A program made the translations under genes and the position numbers. Positions 33,047 through 42,097 of a stretch of 64,000 nt of DNA are shown here, piece after piece. The notes below the pieces were generated by a model that was not told where the DNA came from, ran no database searches, and was given only the letters and a program-made list of their open reading frames with translations. Every line of letters begins with the position of its first letter. Position 1 is the stretch's first letter. The DNA lies in the NCBI GenBank assembly GCA_041592335.1, contig JBFHQE010000012.1, forward strand, positions 1 through 64,000, given 5' to 3'. The DNA is from JBFHQE01 sp041592335. GTDB lineage: Bacteria; Pseudomonadota; Gammaproteobacteria; Thiohalobacterales; Thiohalobacteraceae.

Positions 33047-33679
33047 GTGCGCACACGTGTCAAAATCTGTGGTATCACCCGCACGGAAGATGCGCTTGCA
33101 GCAACCGAGGCCGGGGTCGATGCGCTCGGTTTTGTGTTTTATGCCAGGAGCCCGAGGGCCGTGGATGTGGCGACCATGACCGGCATATGTCGCGCCTTGC
33201 CACCATTCGTGTCACGGGTGGCGTTGTTCGTGAATCCCGATGTGGCTGAAGTGGAGCAGGTGGTGGCCAGTGGGCAGATCGATCTGTTGCAGTTTCATGG
33301 CCAGGAAACACCGGCGTTCTGCGGTCAGTTCAACCTGCCTTACATGAAAGCGCTGGCGATGCATCCGGAAATGAATGTGGCCGAGACCCTGGCGCAGTAT
33401 GCGGATGCAAGTGGTCTATTGCTCGATGCCTGGCATCCCGCCGTGCCGGGCGGTAGCGGCGAAACGTTCGACTGGGAGCGCATTCCGGCGGAACGTCCAC
33501 GACCGCTGGTTCTGGCGGGCGGATTAACGCCACGGAACGTCGCGCAGGCGATTAAACAGACGCATCCTTACGCGGTGGATGTGAGCAGCGGCGTCGAAAT
33601 TTCAAAAGGCATTAAAGACGCGAACCTGATCAGCGCCTTTATGCAAGGAGTAGAGAGTGTCAACACCAAAGCCAATTGA
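33047..33679 (+). CDS. trpF: Phosphoribosylanthranilate isomerase
   Basis: TrpF carries out the Amadori rearrangement of phosphoribosylanthranilate in tryptophan synthesis. The 210-residue TIM-barrel begins RTRVKICGITRTEDALAA with the catalytic cysteine in KICGIT, and has LLLDAW, LAGGLTPRNVAQAI and DVSSGVE at the phosphate-binding end. Translation starts at GTG (33047). It overlaps trpB by 23 bases. Confidence 0.97.
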   Translation: MRTRVKICGITRTEDALAATEAGVDALGFVFYARSPRAVDVATMTGICRALPPFVSRVALFVNPDVAEVEQVVASGQIDLLQFHGQETPAFCGQFNLPYMKALAMHPEMNVAETLAQYADASGLLLDAWHPAVPGGSGETFDWERIPAERPRPLVLAGGLTPRNVAQAIKQTHPYAVDVSSGVEISKGIKDANLISAFMQGVESVNTKAN

Positions 33680-34886
33680 TGACAGTATCCGTTTTTCCGA
33701 GATGCCGGATGCGCGTGGCCATTTCGGTCCCTATGGTGGCAAGTTTGTCGCCGAGACCCTGATGGAGCCCATCGAGGAACTGCGCAAGGCTTACGAGCAA
33801 CTCAAAAATGACCCTGCGTTCCAGGCCGAATTCGATCGCGATCTGGCGCATTATGTCGGTCGTCCCTCACCGCTGTATCACGCCGAACGGTTAAGCCGTG
33901 AACTGGGTGGGGCGCAGATTTACCTGAAGCGCGAAGACCTGAATCACACCGGCGCGCACAAGATCAACAACACCGTGGGTCAGGCGCTGCTGGCACGGCA
34001 TATGGGCAAGCAACGCGTCATCGGTGAAACCGGTGCAGGCCAGCACGGCGTGGCGACGGCGACGATCGCGGCGCGGCTGGGGATGGAGTGTGTGATCTAC
34101 ATGGGTGCCGAGGACATCAAGCGTCAGGCGCTGAATGTCTATCGTATGCGCCTGCTCGGCGCCGAAGTGGTGAGTGTGGAATCCGGTTCCAAGACACTCA
34201 AAGATGCACTCAATGAAGCCATGCGCGACTGGGTCACTAACGTTGATAATACTTTCTACATTATCGGTACGGTGGCCGGTCCTCATCCTTACCCTGCGAT
34301 GGTGCGTGATTTCCAGGCGGTTATCGGCCGCGAGGCACGCCAGCAGGTTCAGGATCAGGCGGGTCGTCTCCCGGATGCGCTGGTAGCCTGCGTGGGTGGT
34401 GGTTCCAATGCCATTGGCCTGTTCTATCCTTTCCTCGATGATCACGATGTGGCGATCTATGGTGTGGAAGGGGGTGGCGATGGCATCGAGAGTGGCCGGC
34501 ATGCCGCGCCTCTGTGCGCTGGTACGCCGGGAGTGTTGCACGGCAACCGTACCTATCTGATGGAAGACAAGGATGGTCAGATCATCGAAACGCATTGCAT
34601 CTCGGCCGGCCTGGATTATCCCGGTGTCGGGCCGGAGCACGCCTGGCTGAAAGATATCGGACGTGCCAACTATGTGTCGGCTACCGATAGCGAAGCGCTG
34701 GATGCATTCCACAAGCTGACGCGTGTTGAAGGCATTATCCCGGCACTGGAATCAAGTCATGCGGTCGCGCATGCCATGAAGCTGGCGCCGCGGATGGACA
34801 AGGAGCAGATCATTCTGGTCAACCTGTCGGGACGCGGCGATAAAGATATTCACACCGTTGCAGCACATGAAGGGATAAAGGTATGA
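33657..34886 (+). CDS. trpB: Tryptophan synthase beta subunit
   Basis: TrpB condenses indole with serine using PLP. The 409 residues include HFGPYGGKFVAETLMEP, the PLP lysine (Lys102) in NHTGAHKINN, GAGQHGVATATIAA and the phosphate loop GGGSNAIG. Translation probably starts at GTG 33657, which has AAGGAG upstream, inside the trpF end. It overlaps trpA by four bases (ATGA), as expected for subunits made in equal amounts. Confidence 0.98.
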   Translation: MSTPKPIDDSIRFSEMPDARGHFGPYGGKFVAETLMEPIEELRKAYEQLKNDPAFQAEFDRDLAHYVGRPSPLYHAERLSRELGGAQIYLKREDLNHTGAHKINNTVGQALLARHMGKQRVIGETGAGQHGVATATIAARLGMECVIYMGAEDIKRQALNVYRMRLLGAEVVSVESGSKTLKDALNEAMRDWVTNVDNTFYIIGTVAGPHPYPAMVRDFQAVIGREARQQVQDQAGRLPDALVACVGGGSNAIGLFYPFLDDHDVAIYGVEGGGDGIESGRHAAPLCAGTPGVLHGNRTYLMEDKDGQIIETHCISAGLDYPGVGPEHAWLKDIGRANYVSATDSEALDAFHKLTRVEGIIPALESSHAVAHAMKLAPRMDKEQIILVNLSGRGDKDIHTVAAHEGIKV

Positions 34887-35710
34887 GTCGTTTTGCAGCC
34901 TGTTTTTCGGCGCTTAAGTCCAGCGGTCGCAAGGCGTTGATTCCCTATGTCACGGCAGGCGATTCCAATCCTGCTATGACGGTGCCGCTGATGCATGCCA
35001 TGGTGGATGCCGGTGCGGACATTATCGAACTGGGCGTGCCGTTCTCGGACCCGATGGCGGATGGCCCCGTTATTCAGGCTGCCTGTGAACGAGCATTGGT
35101 GCATCATGTGTCCCTGCACGACGTGCTGGGTATGGTGGCCGAGTTCCGCAAGACCAACGATACAACGCCGGTGGTCCTGATGGGTTATCTCAACCCGATA
35201 GAAGTCATGGGTTACACAGCCTTTGCGCAGTCGGCGGCTGAGGCCGGTGTGGACGGCGCGCTGACCGTGGACATGCCACCGGAAGAGGCGGATGAACTGG
35301 TGGCTGCACTAAAGGCCAGGGCCATCGATACCATTTTCCTGCTGTCGCCAACCTCCACCCCGGAACGCATCAGGCTCATTGCCTCGCAGGCAAACGGCTT
35401 TTTGTACTATGTTTCTTTTAAGGGTGTGACAGGCGCGAATCGTCTGGACGTCAATGCCGTTGCAAAAAGTGTCGATGCCATCCGCGCGGTCACGGATATT
35501 CCGGTGGGTGTCGGTTTTGGTATTCGCGATGCATCATCGGCGGCTGCCGTGGCCGCGGTTGCGGATGCCGTGGTGGTTGGTAGCGCGCTGGTGAAGGAAA
35601 TAGCGGTCGCCGAAAATGTGGATACGGCAATTGCGAGAATCAGCGAGGTTTTATCCGGTATGCGCCAGGCGATGGATGCGCAACCCCAGGCGGCAGTCGG
35701 CAATGAATAA
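34883..35710 (+). CDS. trpA: Tryptophan synthase alpha subunit
   Basis: TrpA cleaves indole-3-glycerol phosphate and channels indole to TrpB. The 275-residue TIM barrel has the catalytic glutamate in IIELGVPFSDPMADGP, the second acidic residue in TVDMPPEEADE, and the phosphate loops VSFKGVTGA and GFGIRDASSA. The trpF-trpB-trpA group is complete here; the earlier pathway genes are not in the window. Confidence 0.98.
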   Translation: MSRFAACFSALKSSGRKALIPYVTAGDSNPAMTVPLMHAMVDAGADIIELGVPFSDPMADGPVIQAACERALVHHVSLHDVLGMVAEFRKTNDTTPVVLMGYLNPIEVMGYTAFAQSAAEAGVDGALTVDMPPEEADELVAALKARAIDTIFLLSPTSTPERIRLIASQANGFLYYVSFKGVTGANRLDVNAVAKSVDAIRAVTDIPVGVGFGIRDASSAAAVAAVADAVVVGSALVKEIAVAENVDTAIARISEVLSGMRQAMDAQPQAAVGNE

Positions 35711-35761
35711 TAATCAGGAGCAAAGGGCTGCGAAATCAGGCGCAGTTGAGGAAAGAGGTCT

Positions 35762-36622
35762 ATGAGCTGGTTTGAGAAATTGATGCCTTCACGTATACGC
35801 ACAGAAGGTGGCAACAAGCGCACAGTACCCGAGGGACTATGGGTGAAGTGCAATGCCTGTAGCGCCATGCTGTACCGGGCCGAGCTGGAGCGCAACCTGG
35901 ATGTCTGCCCGAAATGCGATCATCACATGCGTATTGGCGCGCGTCGTCGCCTGGAAAGCTTTCTGGATCAGAACGAAAGGGAAGAGCTGTTCGCGGACAT
36001 TCAGCCGGTCGATATCCTGAAATTCAAGGACAGCAAGAAATACAAGGATCGCCTGAGCCAGGCACAGAAAAGCACCAGTGAGTCTGATGCACTGATCGTA
36101 ATGCGTGGCCAGCTAAAAACCATTCCCCTGGTTGCCTGTGCCTTTGAGTTCAGTTTCATGGGCGGCTCGATGGGATCGGTCGTTGGCGAACGATTCGCGC
36201 GTGCCGCGGCGCTGTGCATTGAACACAAGTTACCGCTGGTCTGTTTCTCGGCCAGTGGTGGGGCGCGCATGCAGGAATCGCTGTTTTCCCTGATGCAGAT
36301 GGCCAAGACCAGCGCGGTATTGAGTCGCATGAAAGCCGCGCGCCTGCCATTCATTTCAGTGCTGACCGATCCTACTATGGGCGGTGTTTCCGCCAGTTTC
36401 GCCATGCTGGGCGATATTCATATCGCCGAACCCAACGCGTTGATCGGTTTTGCCGGGCCACGCGTCATTGAGCAAACCGTGCGCGAAACGCTGCCCGAAG
36501 GTTTCCAGCGCAGCGAGTTCCTGTTATCGCATGGTGCGATTGATATGATTGTCGACCGGCGTGAAATGCGGGATCGTGTCGCGCGGTTGCTGGCGGTGTT
36601 ATTGCACAAGGCCGCGGTTTAA
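35762..36622 (+). CDS. accD: Acetyl-CoA carboxylase carboxyltransferase subunit beta
   Basis: AccD with AccA transfers carboxyl from biotin to acetyl-CoA, the first step of fatty acid synthesis. The 286-residue protein starts with a four-cysteine zinc finger (Cys30, Cys33, Cys49, Cys52) and has the carboxyltransferase crotonase-like core (FMGGSMGSVVGERF, ASGGARMQESLFSLMQM, DPTMGGVSASFA, IGFAGPRVIEQTV). It lies 51 bases after trpA and precedes folC as in Pseudomonas. Confidence 0.98.
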   Translation: MSWFEKLMPSRIRTEGGNKRTVPEGLWVKCNACSAMLYRAELERNLDVCPKCDHHMRIGARRRLESFLDQNEREELFADIQPVDILKFKDSKKYKDRLSQAQKSTSESDALIVMRGQLKTIPLVACAFEFSFMGGSMGSVVGERFARAAALCIEHKLPLVCFSASGGARMQESLFSLMQMAKTSAVLSRMKAARLPFISVLTDPTMGGVSASFAMLGDIHIAEPNALIGFAGPRVIEQTVRETLPEGFQRSEFLLSHGAIDMIVDRREMRDRVARLLAVLLHKAAV

Positions 36623-36632
36623 CGCTGAATCC

Positions 36633-36657
36633 GTAGGAGCGGTCCTGGCCGCGAACC
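36633..36657. repeat. Palindromic repeat, family B, single arm
   Basis: GTAGGAGCGG followed by a short turn and GGCCGCGAAC closely matches one arm of the inverted pair at 27384-27434 (two differences to its right arm). It sits between accD and folC. Confidence 0.75.
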
Positions 36658-36673
36658 GGTTACTTTATCGACA

Positions 36674-37927
36674 ATGCATTTCAATACCCTTGAACAATGG
36701 CTGTCCTGGCTAGAGCAACTGCATCCCACTGAAATAGATCTCGGACTCGAGCGTATCCGCCAGGTGGCCGACCGGCTGGCGATCCAGCCGGGTAATGCCA
36801 AAGTCATCACCGTTGCAGGAACTAATGGCAAGGGTTCAACCCTGGCATTCCTGGAAGCAATTCTGCTGGCAGCCGGATATCGCGTTGCCAGATACACATC
36901 ACCCCATCTGTATCGCTTCAATGAACGTATCTGTATCAACGGTAAGGCGGTTGACGATGAGGTCATTTGCGATGCCCTGGCCAGTGTCGAGGCACAGCGC
37001 CAGAACGTCAGCCTGACCTATTTTGAGTTCACGACACTGGCGGCACTGCAGATCTTTCAGCAGGCCGAGGTGGATATCTGGTTGCTGGAAGTCGGGCTGG
37101 GCGGTCGGCTGGATGCGGTTAATATCATCGACCCTGACTGTGCGGTAATTACCTCGATTGGCCTCGATCATATGGACTGGCTGGGAGATACTCGCGAGGC
37201 CATTGGCTTCGAGAAGGCCGGGATTCTGCGTGCGGGTATTCCCGCAGTGTTCGGGGGCGAAGATATGCCGGACTCGATCCAGGCGCAGGCCGACCGGCTT
37301 GGCGCTATGTTGCTTTGTTCAGGTCGTGATTTTCAGGCCGAAGCGGAGGTGAACGGCTGGTCGCTGAGTTTTACCAATGGTGTGTGGCAGCATTTACCAT
37401 CCCCTGGCCTGGAAGGCGCGTATCAACTGCGAAACGCCGCCAGTGCCATCCTTGCCCTACGGCAGCTGCCGTCTTTATCCATTGACCGGGCTGCGGTTGA
37501 ACAGGGCCTTAAAAACGCGCAACTGAACGGGCGCTTTCAACGCGTGCCGGGTGAGATCGAAATCATTTTTGATGTGGCGCATAACCCGGATGGTGTGCAG
37601 GTCCTGGCGCGTCAGTTAGACTCGACGCCGGTGACCGGTAAAACCTGGGCGGTGTTCACGGCTTTGAGAGACAAAGACATTCCCGGTATGGTGCAACCAC
37701 TGTTACCGAAAGTGGCTGGATGGTTTGTGACGGGAAACAGCGCCGCGCGCGGGCAATCCGCCGCGGATATTGCGGCGAAGTGCGAGGGCTGGTCTCCGGC
37801 GCTGTATAACGATGCGCCTTCTGCCTGGCAGGCGGCCCGGAAAGCGGCGTGTGCGGGTGACCGTATTATTGTGTATGGCAGTTTTTATCTGGTAGGTGAG
37901 CTACTGCGAGAGGTAGAGCATGGATAA
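36674..37927 (+). CDS. folC: Dihydrofolate synthase/folylpolyglutamate synthase
   Basis: FolC adds glutamate to dihydropteroate and folates. The 417-residue Mur-ligase-like protein has the ATP loop VAGTNGKGS near 52, YTSPHL, VGLGGRLDAVNII near 140, a DHMDWLG magnesium region and the linker histidine region DVAHNPDGVQVLA. It overlaps the following SPOR gene by eight bases. Confidence 0.97.
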   Translation: MHFNTLEQWLSWLEQLHPTEIDLGLERIRQVADRLAIQPGNAKVITVAGTNGKGSTLAFLEAILLAAGYRVARYTSPHLYRFNERICINGKAVDDEVICDALASVEAQRQNVSLTYFEFTTLAALQIFQQAEVDIWLLEVGLGGRLDAVNIIDPDCAVITSIGLDHMDWLGDTREAIGFEKAGILRAGIPAVFGGEDMPDSIQAQADRLGAMLLCSGRDFQAEAEVNGWSLSFTNGVWQHLPSPGLEGAYQLRNAASAILALRQLPSLSIDRAAVEQGLKNAQLNGRFQRVPGEIEIIFDVAHNPDGVQVLARQLDSTPVTGKTWAVFTALRDKDIPGMVQPLLPKVAGWFVTGNSAARGQSAADIAAKCEGWSPALYNDAPSAWQAARKAACAGDRIIVYGSFYLVGELLREVEHG

Positions 37928-38522
37928 TGCGATTAAGCAACGCCTCGTTGGCGCGTTGGTGATTGTGGCGCTGGGGGTGATTTTTGTGCCCATGATTCTT
38001 GAGGGGCCGCACGATCTTGGAGAGCCGGGCAGCGATATTCCACCTCCGCCCGCGTTTTCCGGTTCCACGGTGACAGAGCCCGTGGTGTTACCGCCGCCAG
38101 CTCCGAGCATGCCGGAACAGGCCGTGGTGCCGGAATTAGGTCCGGCAGAACCGGAGGCACCCACGGCACCAGCAGTTGCGGAGGCCGCCCAGGCTGAGCC
38201 AGAGTCCTCGCCTGCGCGTCCCGAGGTTAAGTCCGCACCAGAACCGGAGCCGGTGGCTGAAAAGCCGAAGCCGGTCGATCCTGCCTTACAGGGTTTTGTG
38301 GTGCAGGTGGCGAGCCTGAGCAATGAGAGCAATGCCTTTGCCCTGCGCGATCGCTTGCGTGGCCAGGGCTTCAGTTGTTTTGTCGAGCGGGTGCAGACGG
38401 ACAAGGGTGTTTTGTTCAGGGTGCGCATCGGGCCAGAAATCAAGCGAGAAAATGCCGATAAGTTGCGCGAGAAGCTGGAAAAAACCACCGAGTTCAAGGG
38501 GCTTGTTCAGAGTTATCCGTGA
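37920..38522 (+). CDS. dedD: SPOR-domain membrane protein (DedD-like)
   Basis: A 200-residue protein: short cytoplasmic start MDNAIKQRLVGALVIVALGVIFVPMIL with one membrane helix, a proline/glutamate-rich periplasmic linker, and a C-terminal SPOR domain (GFVVQVASLSNESNAFALRD... VLFRVRIGP) that binds denuded glycan strands at the division septum. The arrangement and position between folC and cvpA are those of DedD. Confidence 0.92.
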   Translation: MDNAIKQRLVGALVIVALGVIFVPMILEGPHDLGEPGSDIPPPPAFSGSTVTEPVVLPPPAPSMPEQAVVPELGPAEPEAPTAPAVAEAAQAEPESSPARPEVKSAPEPEPVAEKPKPVDPALQGFVVQVASLSNESNAFALRDRLRGQGFSCFVERVQTDKGVLFRVRIGPEIKRENADKLREKLEKTTEFKGLVQSYP

Positions 38523-38670
38523 TCTTGTGTGCGTCTGCCTTCCTCTGGCGGGGAACTGGGAAACCGGCCAGGGGAGAAGGTGGATTTGCAGGCTCCCTTA
38601 TGGACGGTGTTTTGCTAAAATGCCGTTTTAATCAGCGAAGACAGATTCTTTTGCAGCAGGAACCTTCAGT

Positions 38671-39159
38671 GTGAATTGGGCTGATATCGTTATTCTGGCA
38701 ATCATTGCCATCTCAGCCCTGATCAGTTTATGGCGCGGCTTTTTCAAAGAGGCTCTGTCGTTGGCAACCTGGGTTGCCGCGATCTGGGTTGCACTGGCGT
38801 TTTCCCGGGAATTATCCGCGCTGCTCGTGAACTGGATTGATGTGCCATCGGCGCGCTCGGCCGTCGCGATGGCTATCCTGTTTCTGCTGGTGCTGATAAT
38901 CGGTGGCATCGTCAACTACCTCATTGGGCAGCTGGTGAAAAAAACCGGCCTGCAGGGCACGGATCGCATGCTGGGCACGGTGTTCGGCGCCGTGCGCGGG
39001 GCATTGATTGTGTCCGTGCTGGTGCTGGCCGGCGGTATGACCCTGCTACCGCAGGATCCCTGGTGGCAGGCATCCGAGTTGATGCCGCATTTTGAACAAC
39101 TGGCGTTGTGGCTGGCGGATTTTCTGCCCTCTGACATCGCTGCCAAAATTCACTATTGA
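38671..39159 (+). CDS. cvpA: CvpA family membrane protein
   Basis: A 162-residue inner membrane protein with four hydrophobic segments, starting MNWADIVILAIIAISALISLWRGFFKEALSLATWVAA as typical for CvpA. In E. coli the gene is needed for colicin V production and for envelope stress tolerance; the molecular role is unclear. Translation probably starts at GTG 38671. It stands before purF, as in many gammaproteobacteria. Confidence 0.95.
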   Translation: MNWADIVILAIIAISALISLWRGFFKEALSLATWVAAIWVALAFSRELSALLVNWIDVPSARSAVAMAILFLLVLIIGGIVNYLIGQLVKKTGLQGTDRMLGTVFGAVRGALIVSVLVLAGGMTLLPQDPWWQASELMPHFEQLALWLADFLPSDIAAKIHY

Positions 39160-39191
39160 ACAACCGGGCGTCCGGATAAGGTGAGCAAGCT

Positions 39192-40709
39192 ATGTGTGGA
39201 ATAGTGGGCATTGTCTCTCGTGAGACGGTAAATCAGGCGATCTACGATGGCCTGACGGTACTCCAGCATCGCGGTCAGGACGCGGCAGGCATCATGACCT
39301 GTGAAGATCACCGCCTGTACCTGCGCAAGGATAACGGGCTGGTGCGCGATGTGTTCCAGACCAAGCACATGCTGCGGCTGCACGGAACCATGGGTATCGG
39401 GCATGTGCGTTACCCGACCGCCGGTTGCGAGAGCAGTGCCGAGGCGCAGCCTTTCTATGTGAATTCTCCTTATGGCATCAGCCTGGCGCACAATGGCAAT
39501 CTCACTAATGCCGAAGACCTGAAGCGCGACCTGTTTCGCGAAGACCTGCGCCACATCAATACCAATTCCGATTCTGAAGTGCTGCTGAATGTGTTTGCCC
39601 ATGAATTGCAGCGCCAGGGCAAGATGACTTGCGATCACATTGATATTTTCACGGCGGTGGCCAACGTGCATCGCCGTTGCCGTGGCGCCTATGCCGCGGT
39701 TGCCATGATTACCGGCTATGGCCTGGTGGCGTTTCGTGATCCCTTCGGCATTCGCCCGGTAGTGTTTGGCGAGCGTGAAGCAGCCGATGGCAGCAAGGAA
39801 TACATGATTGCCTCGGAAAGCGTTGCGCTGGATGTGCTGGGCTTTAAACTGATTCGCGATGTCGCGCCGGGCGAGGCGGTTGTCATGACAATTGACGGTC
39901 AGCTGCATACACGGCAGTGCGCGGAAAACCCCCAGTATTCCACCTGTATCTTCGAGTATGTGTATCTGGCGCGGCCGGACTCCATTATTGATGACGTGCT
40001 GGTGTATAAGGCTCGCTTGCGCATGGGTGAACGCCTTGCGGAAAAGATCGAGCGTGAATGGGGCGAGGATCATGGCATTGATGTCGTCATCCCGATTCCC
40101 GATACCAGCCGCACGTCCGCCCTGCAGCTGGCCAATTCGCTGGGCGTAAAATTCCGCGAAGGCTTTATGAAGAACCGTTATATCGGCAGAACCTTCATCA
40201 TGCCCGGGCAGCAACAACGCAAGAAATCGGTACGTCAGAAACTTAATCCGATCGAGCTCGAATTCAAGGATAAGAATGTGCTGCTGGTGGATGATTCCAT
40301 TGTGCGTGGCACGACTTCCAAACAGATAATCCAGATGGCCAGGGACTCCGGAGCCAAGAAGGTCTATTTCGCTTCCGCCGCTCCCGCGATTCGTTACCAG
40401 AACGTGTATGGAATCGATATGCCATCGCGTACCGAACTGGTTGCGCATGACCGCAATGTAGAAGAAATTGCCGCCGAGATCGGTGCGGATAAACTGATCT
40501 TCCAGGATCTGGATGACCTGATCAAAACCGTCAATAAACGGAATGCGGATTTGCAGCGCTTCGATACTTCCGTGTTTACCGGCGAATACGTGACCGGCGA
40601 CGTCAACATGGAATACCTGGACGAACTGCAGAAGAAACGCAGCGATGGCGAGAAAGAGAAACGCCGTGCGGCCGATGACGAGATTATCGAGCTGCACAAT
40701 ACGGCCTGA
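39192..40709 (+). CDS. purF: Amidophosphoribosyltransferase
   Basis: PurF makes 5-phosphoribosylamine from PRPP and glutamine, the first step of purine synthesis. The 505-residue protein starts MCGIVGIVS, so Cys2 is the glutaminase nucleophile after methionine removal and there is no propeptide. RHRGQDAAGI-type and GHVRYPTAG motifs follow, and the PRPP loop VLLVDDSIVRGTT is at about 363-375. It lies 32 bases after cvpA. Its minus strand carries a long unrelated open frame that is only a codon-usage shadow. Confidence 0.98.
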   Translation: MCGIVGIVSRETVNQAIYDGLTVLQHRGQDAAGIMTCEDHRLYLRKDNGLVRDVFQTKHMLRLHGTMGIGHVRYPTAGCESSAEAQPFYVNSPYGISLAHNGNLTNAEDLKRDLFREDLRHINTNSDSEVLLNVFAHELQRQGKMTCDHIDIFTAVANVHRRCRGAYAAVAMITGYGLVAFRDPFGIRPVVFGEREAADGSKEYMIASESVALDVLGFKLIRDVAPGEAVVMTIDGQLHTRQCAENPQYSTCIFEYVYLARPDSIIDDVLVYKARLRMGERLAEKIEREWGEDHGIDVVIPIPDTSRTSALQLANSLGVKFREGFMKNRYIGRTFIMPGQQQRKKSVRQKLNPIELEFKDKNVLLVDDSIVRGTTSKQIIQMARDSGAKKVYFASAAPAIRYQNVYGIDMPSRTELVAHDRNVEEIAAEIGADKLIFQDLDDLIKTVNKRNADLQRFDTSVFTGEYVTGDVNMEYLDELQKKRSDGEKEKRRAADDEIIELHNTA

Positions 40710-40756
40710 TGGCGTTGGCTTGTCAGCCATAAAAACATCTGCTACTTTCTGGACAT

Positions 40757-40810
40757 GCGCCGATTTGAGCTCAGCTTGCGGGCGCTAAACAAATGCAGCT
40801 AAAGCGAGGG
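40757..40810 (+). promoter_or_regulatory. SAM-II riboswitch in the metZ leader
   Basis: The segment has the SAM-II layout: P1 GCGCC (40757-40761) with GGCGC (40781-40785), P2 ATTTG (40763-40767) with CAAAT (40790-40794), and the conserved AAATGCAGCTAAA (40791-40803) of the SAM-binding pseudoknot, closely matching the known metX-type SAM-II aptamer order GAUUU...GCAAGCGC...AAAUGUAGCUAAA. SAM binding would lower expression of the downstream sulfhydrylase. A terminator hairpin follows four bases later. Confidence 0.85.
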
Positions 40811-40813
40811 CAG

Positions 40814-40872
40814 AACCTGCTTTCGCAATGGGTCCCGTTTTCGGGGATCCACTGGTAAAGCGGGTTTTTTTT
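40814..40872 (+). terminator. Intrinsic terminator (attenuator) between the SAM-II aptamer and metZ
   Basis: AACCTGCTTT (40814-40823) pairs with AAAGCGGGTT (40857-40866), with an inner stem GGGTCCCG/CGGGGATCC, and is followed by eight T. It stands between the aptamer and the metZ ribosome binding site, so it can act as the expression platform, and it may also end the purF transcript. Confidence 0.85.
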
Positions 40873-40903
40873 ATGCCTCCGCACTAATTTTCGGGAGAAA
40901 AAC

Positions 40904-42085
40904 ATGAATTATGATGACTACGAATTAGCGACCCTGGCGGTGCGGGCAGGGCAGGTGCGGACGCCGGAAGGCGAGCATTCGGAAGCGATTTTTCCGACCT
41001 CGAGTTATGTTTTCGGCAGTGCCGCGGAAGCGGCTGCCCGTTTTGCGGGTGAGCAACCCGGTAATATTTATTCACGCTTCACCAATCCCACGGTCAGAAC
41101 CTTTGAAGATCGTCTGGCCGCGCTTGAAGGCGGCGAACGGTGCGTGGCAACGGCCTCCGGTATGTCAGCTATTCTTGCGACCTGTCTGGGATTGATGCAG
41201 CAGGGCGATCACCTGGTGTCTTCACGCGGAATCTTCGGTAGCACGACCGTGTTGTTCAACAACTACCTGGCGCGTTGTGGGATTGAGACCAGTTATGCCG
41301 ACCTGTCTGATTTGGCCTCCTGGGAAGCGGCGATCAAGCCCAATACCAAACTGCTATTCCTGGAAAGTCCATCCAATCCATTAACTGAACTCGGCGATAT
41401 CAGGGCGCTGGCGGCGTTGGCGCATAAGCACGGTTGCCTGCTGGCCGTGGATAATTGCTTCTGCACACCTGCTTTGCAAAGGCCGCTGGATCTGGGCGCG
41501 GATATAGTCATTCATTCGGCGACTAAATATCTCGATGGCCAGGGGCGTTGTATTGGTGGCGCGGTCGTGGGCGACAAGGTCAACGTGGGTGAAGGCGTGT
41601 ATGGTTTTCTGCGTACCTGTGGGCCGACCATGAGTCCGTTTAATGCCTGGGTATTCCTTAAAGGGCTGGAGACATTGAGTCTGCGTATGAAGGCGCATTG
41701 TGAAAACGCGGCAACCCTGGCGAACTGGCTGGAACAGCATCCTAATGTGGAGCGCGTGTACTATCCCGGACTGTCCTCCCACCCGCAGCATGAACTGGCA
41801 AGGCAACAGCAGAAAGGCTTTGGCGGTATTGTGAGTTTTGAAGTCAAAGGCGGGAAGGAAGCGGCCTGGCGGGTAGTCGATAGCACCAAACTCTTATCGA
41901 TTACCGCGAACCTCGGTGACACCAAGACCACGATCACACATCCGGCAACCACCACGCATGGTCGCCTGACGGTGGAGCAGCGGGCTGCGGCCGGTATTGC
42001 GGATGGTTTGTTGCGCGTGGCGGTCGGGCTGGAGGATATTCGTGATATCCAGGCCGATCTGGCAACCGGCCTGGATAATGGGTAA
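40904..42085 (+). CDS. metZ: O-succinylhomoserine sulfhydrylase
   Basis: MetZ makes homocysteine directly from O-succinylhomoserine and sulfide, bypassing cystathionine. The 393-residue PLP enzyme of the Cys/Met metabolism family contains YSRFTNPTV, the PLP lysine Lys208 in HSATKYLDGQGR and GDTKTTITHPATTTHGRLT. The leader carries a SAM-II riboswitch and terminator, so repression by SAM is expected. The order purF-metZ is as in Pseudomonas. O-acetylhomoserine as substrate cannot be excluded from sequence. Confidence 0.95.
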   Translation: MNYDDYELATLAVRAGQVRTPEGEHSEAIFPTSSYVFGSAAEAAARFAGEQPGNIYSRFTNPTVRTFEDRLAALEGGERCVATASGMSAILATCLGLMQQGDHLVSSRGIFGSTTVLFNNYLARCGIETSYADLSDLASWEAAIKPNTKLLFLESPSNPLTELGDIRALAALAHKHGCLLAVDNCFCTPALQRPLDLGADIVIHSATKYLDGQGRCIGGAVVGDKVNVGEGVYGFLRTCGPTMSPFNAWVFLKGLETLSLRMKAHCENAATLANWLEQHPNVERVYYPGLSSHPQHELARQQQKGFGGIVSFEVKGGKEAAWRVVDSTKLLSITANLGDTKTTITHPATTTHGRLTVEQRAAAGIADGLLRVAVGLEDIRDIQADLATGLDNG

Positions 42086-42097
42086 GCGCGCAGCGCT

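Noticed and set aside
33047..33660. Search for a trp leader peptide or attenuator before trpF
   Set aside because: Only 75 bases separate truA from trpF and no Trp-rich short frame or alternative hairpins are visible.
39153..40730. 525-codon open frame on the minus strand
   Set aside because: It is the complement of purF, a certain gene; the frame is rich in His/Gln/Arg as expected from a codon-usage shadow.
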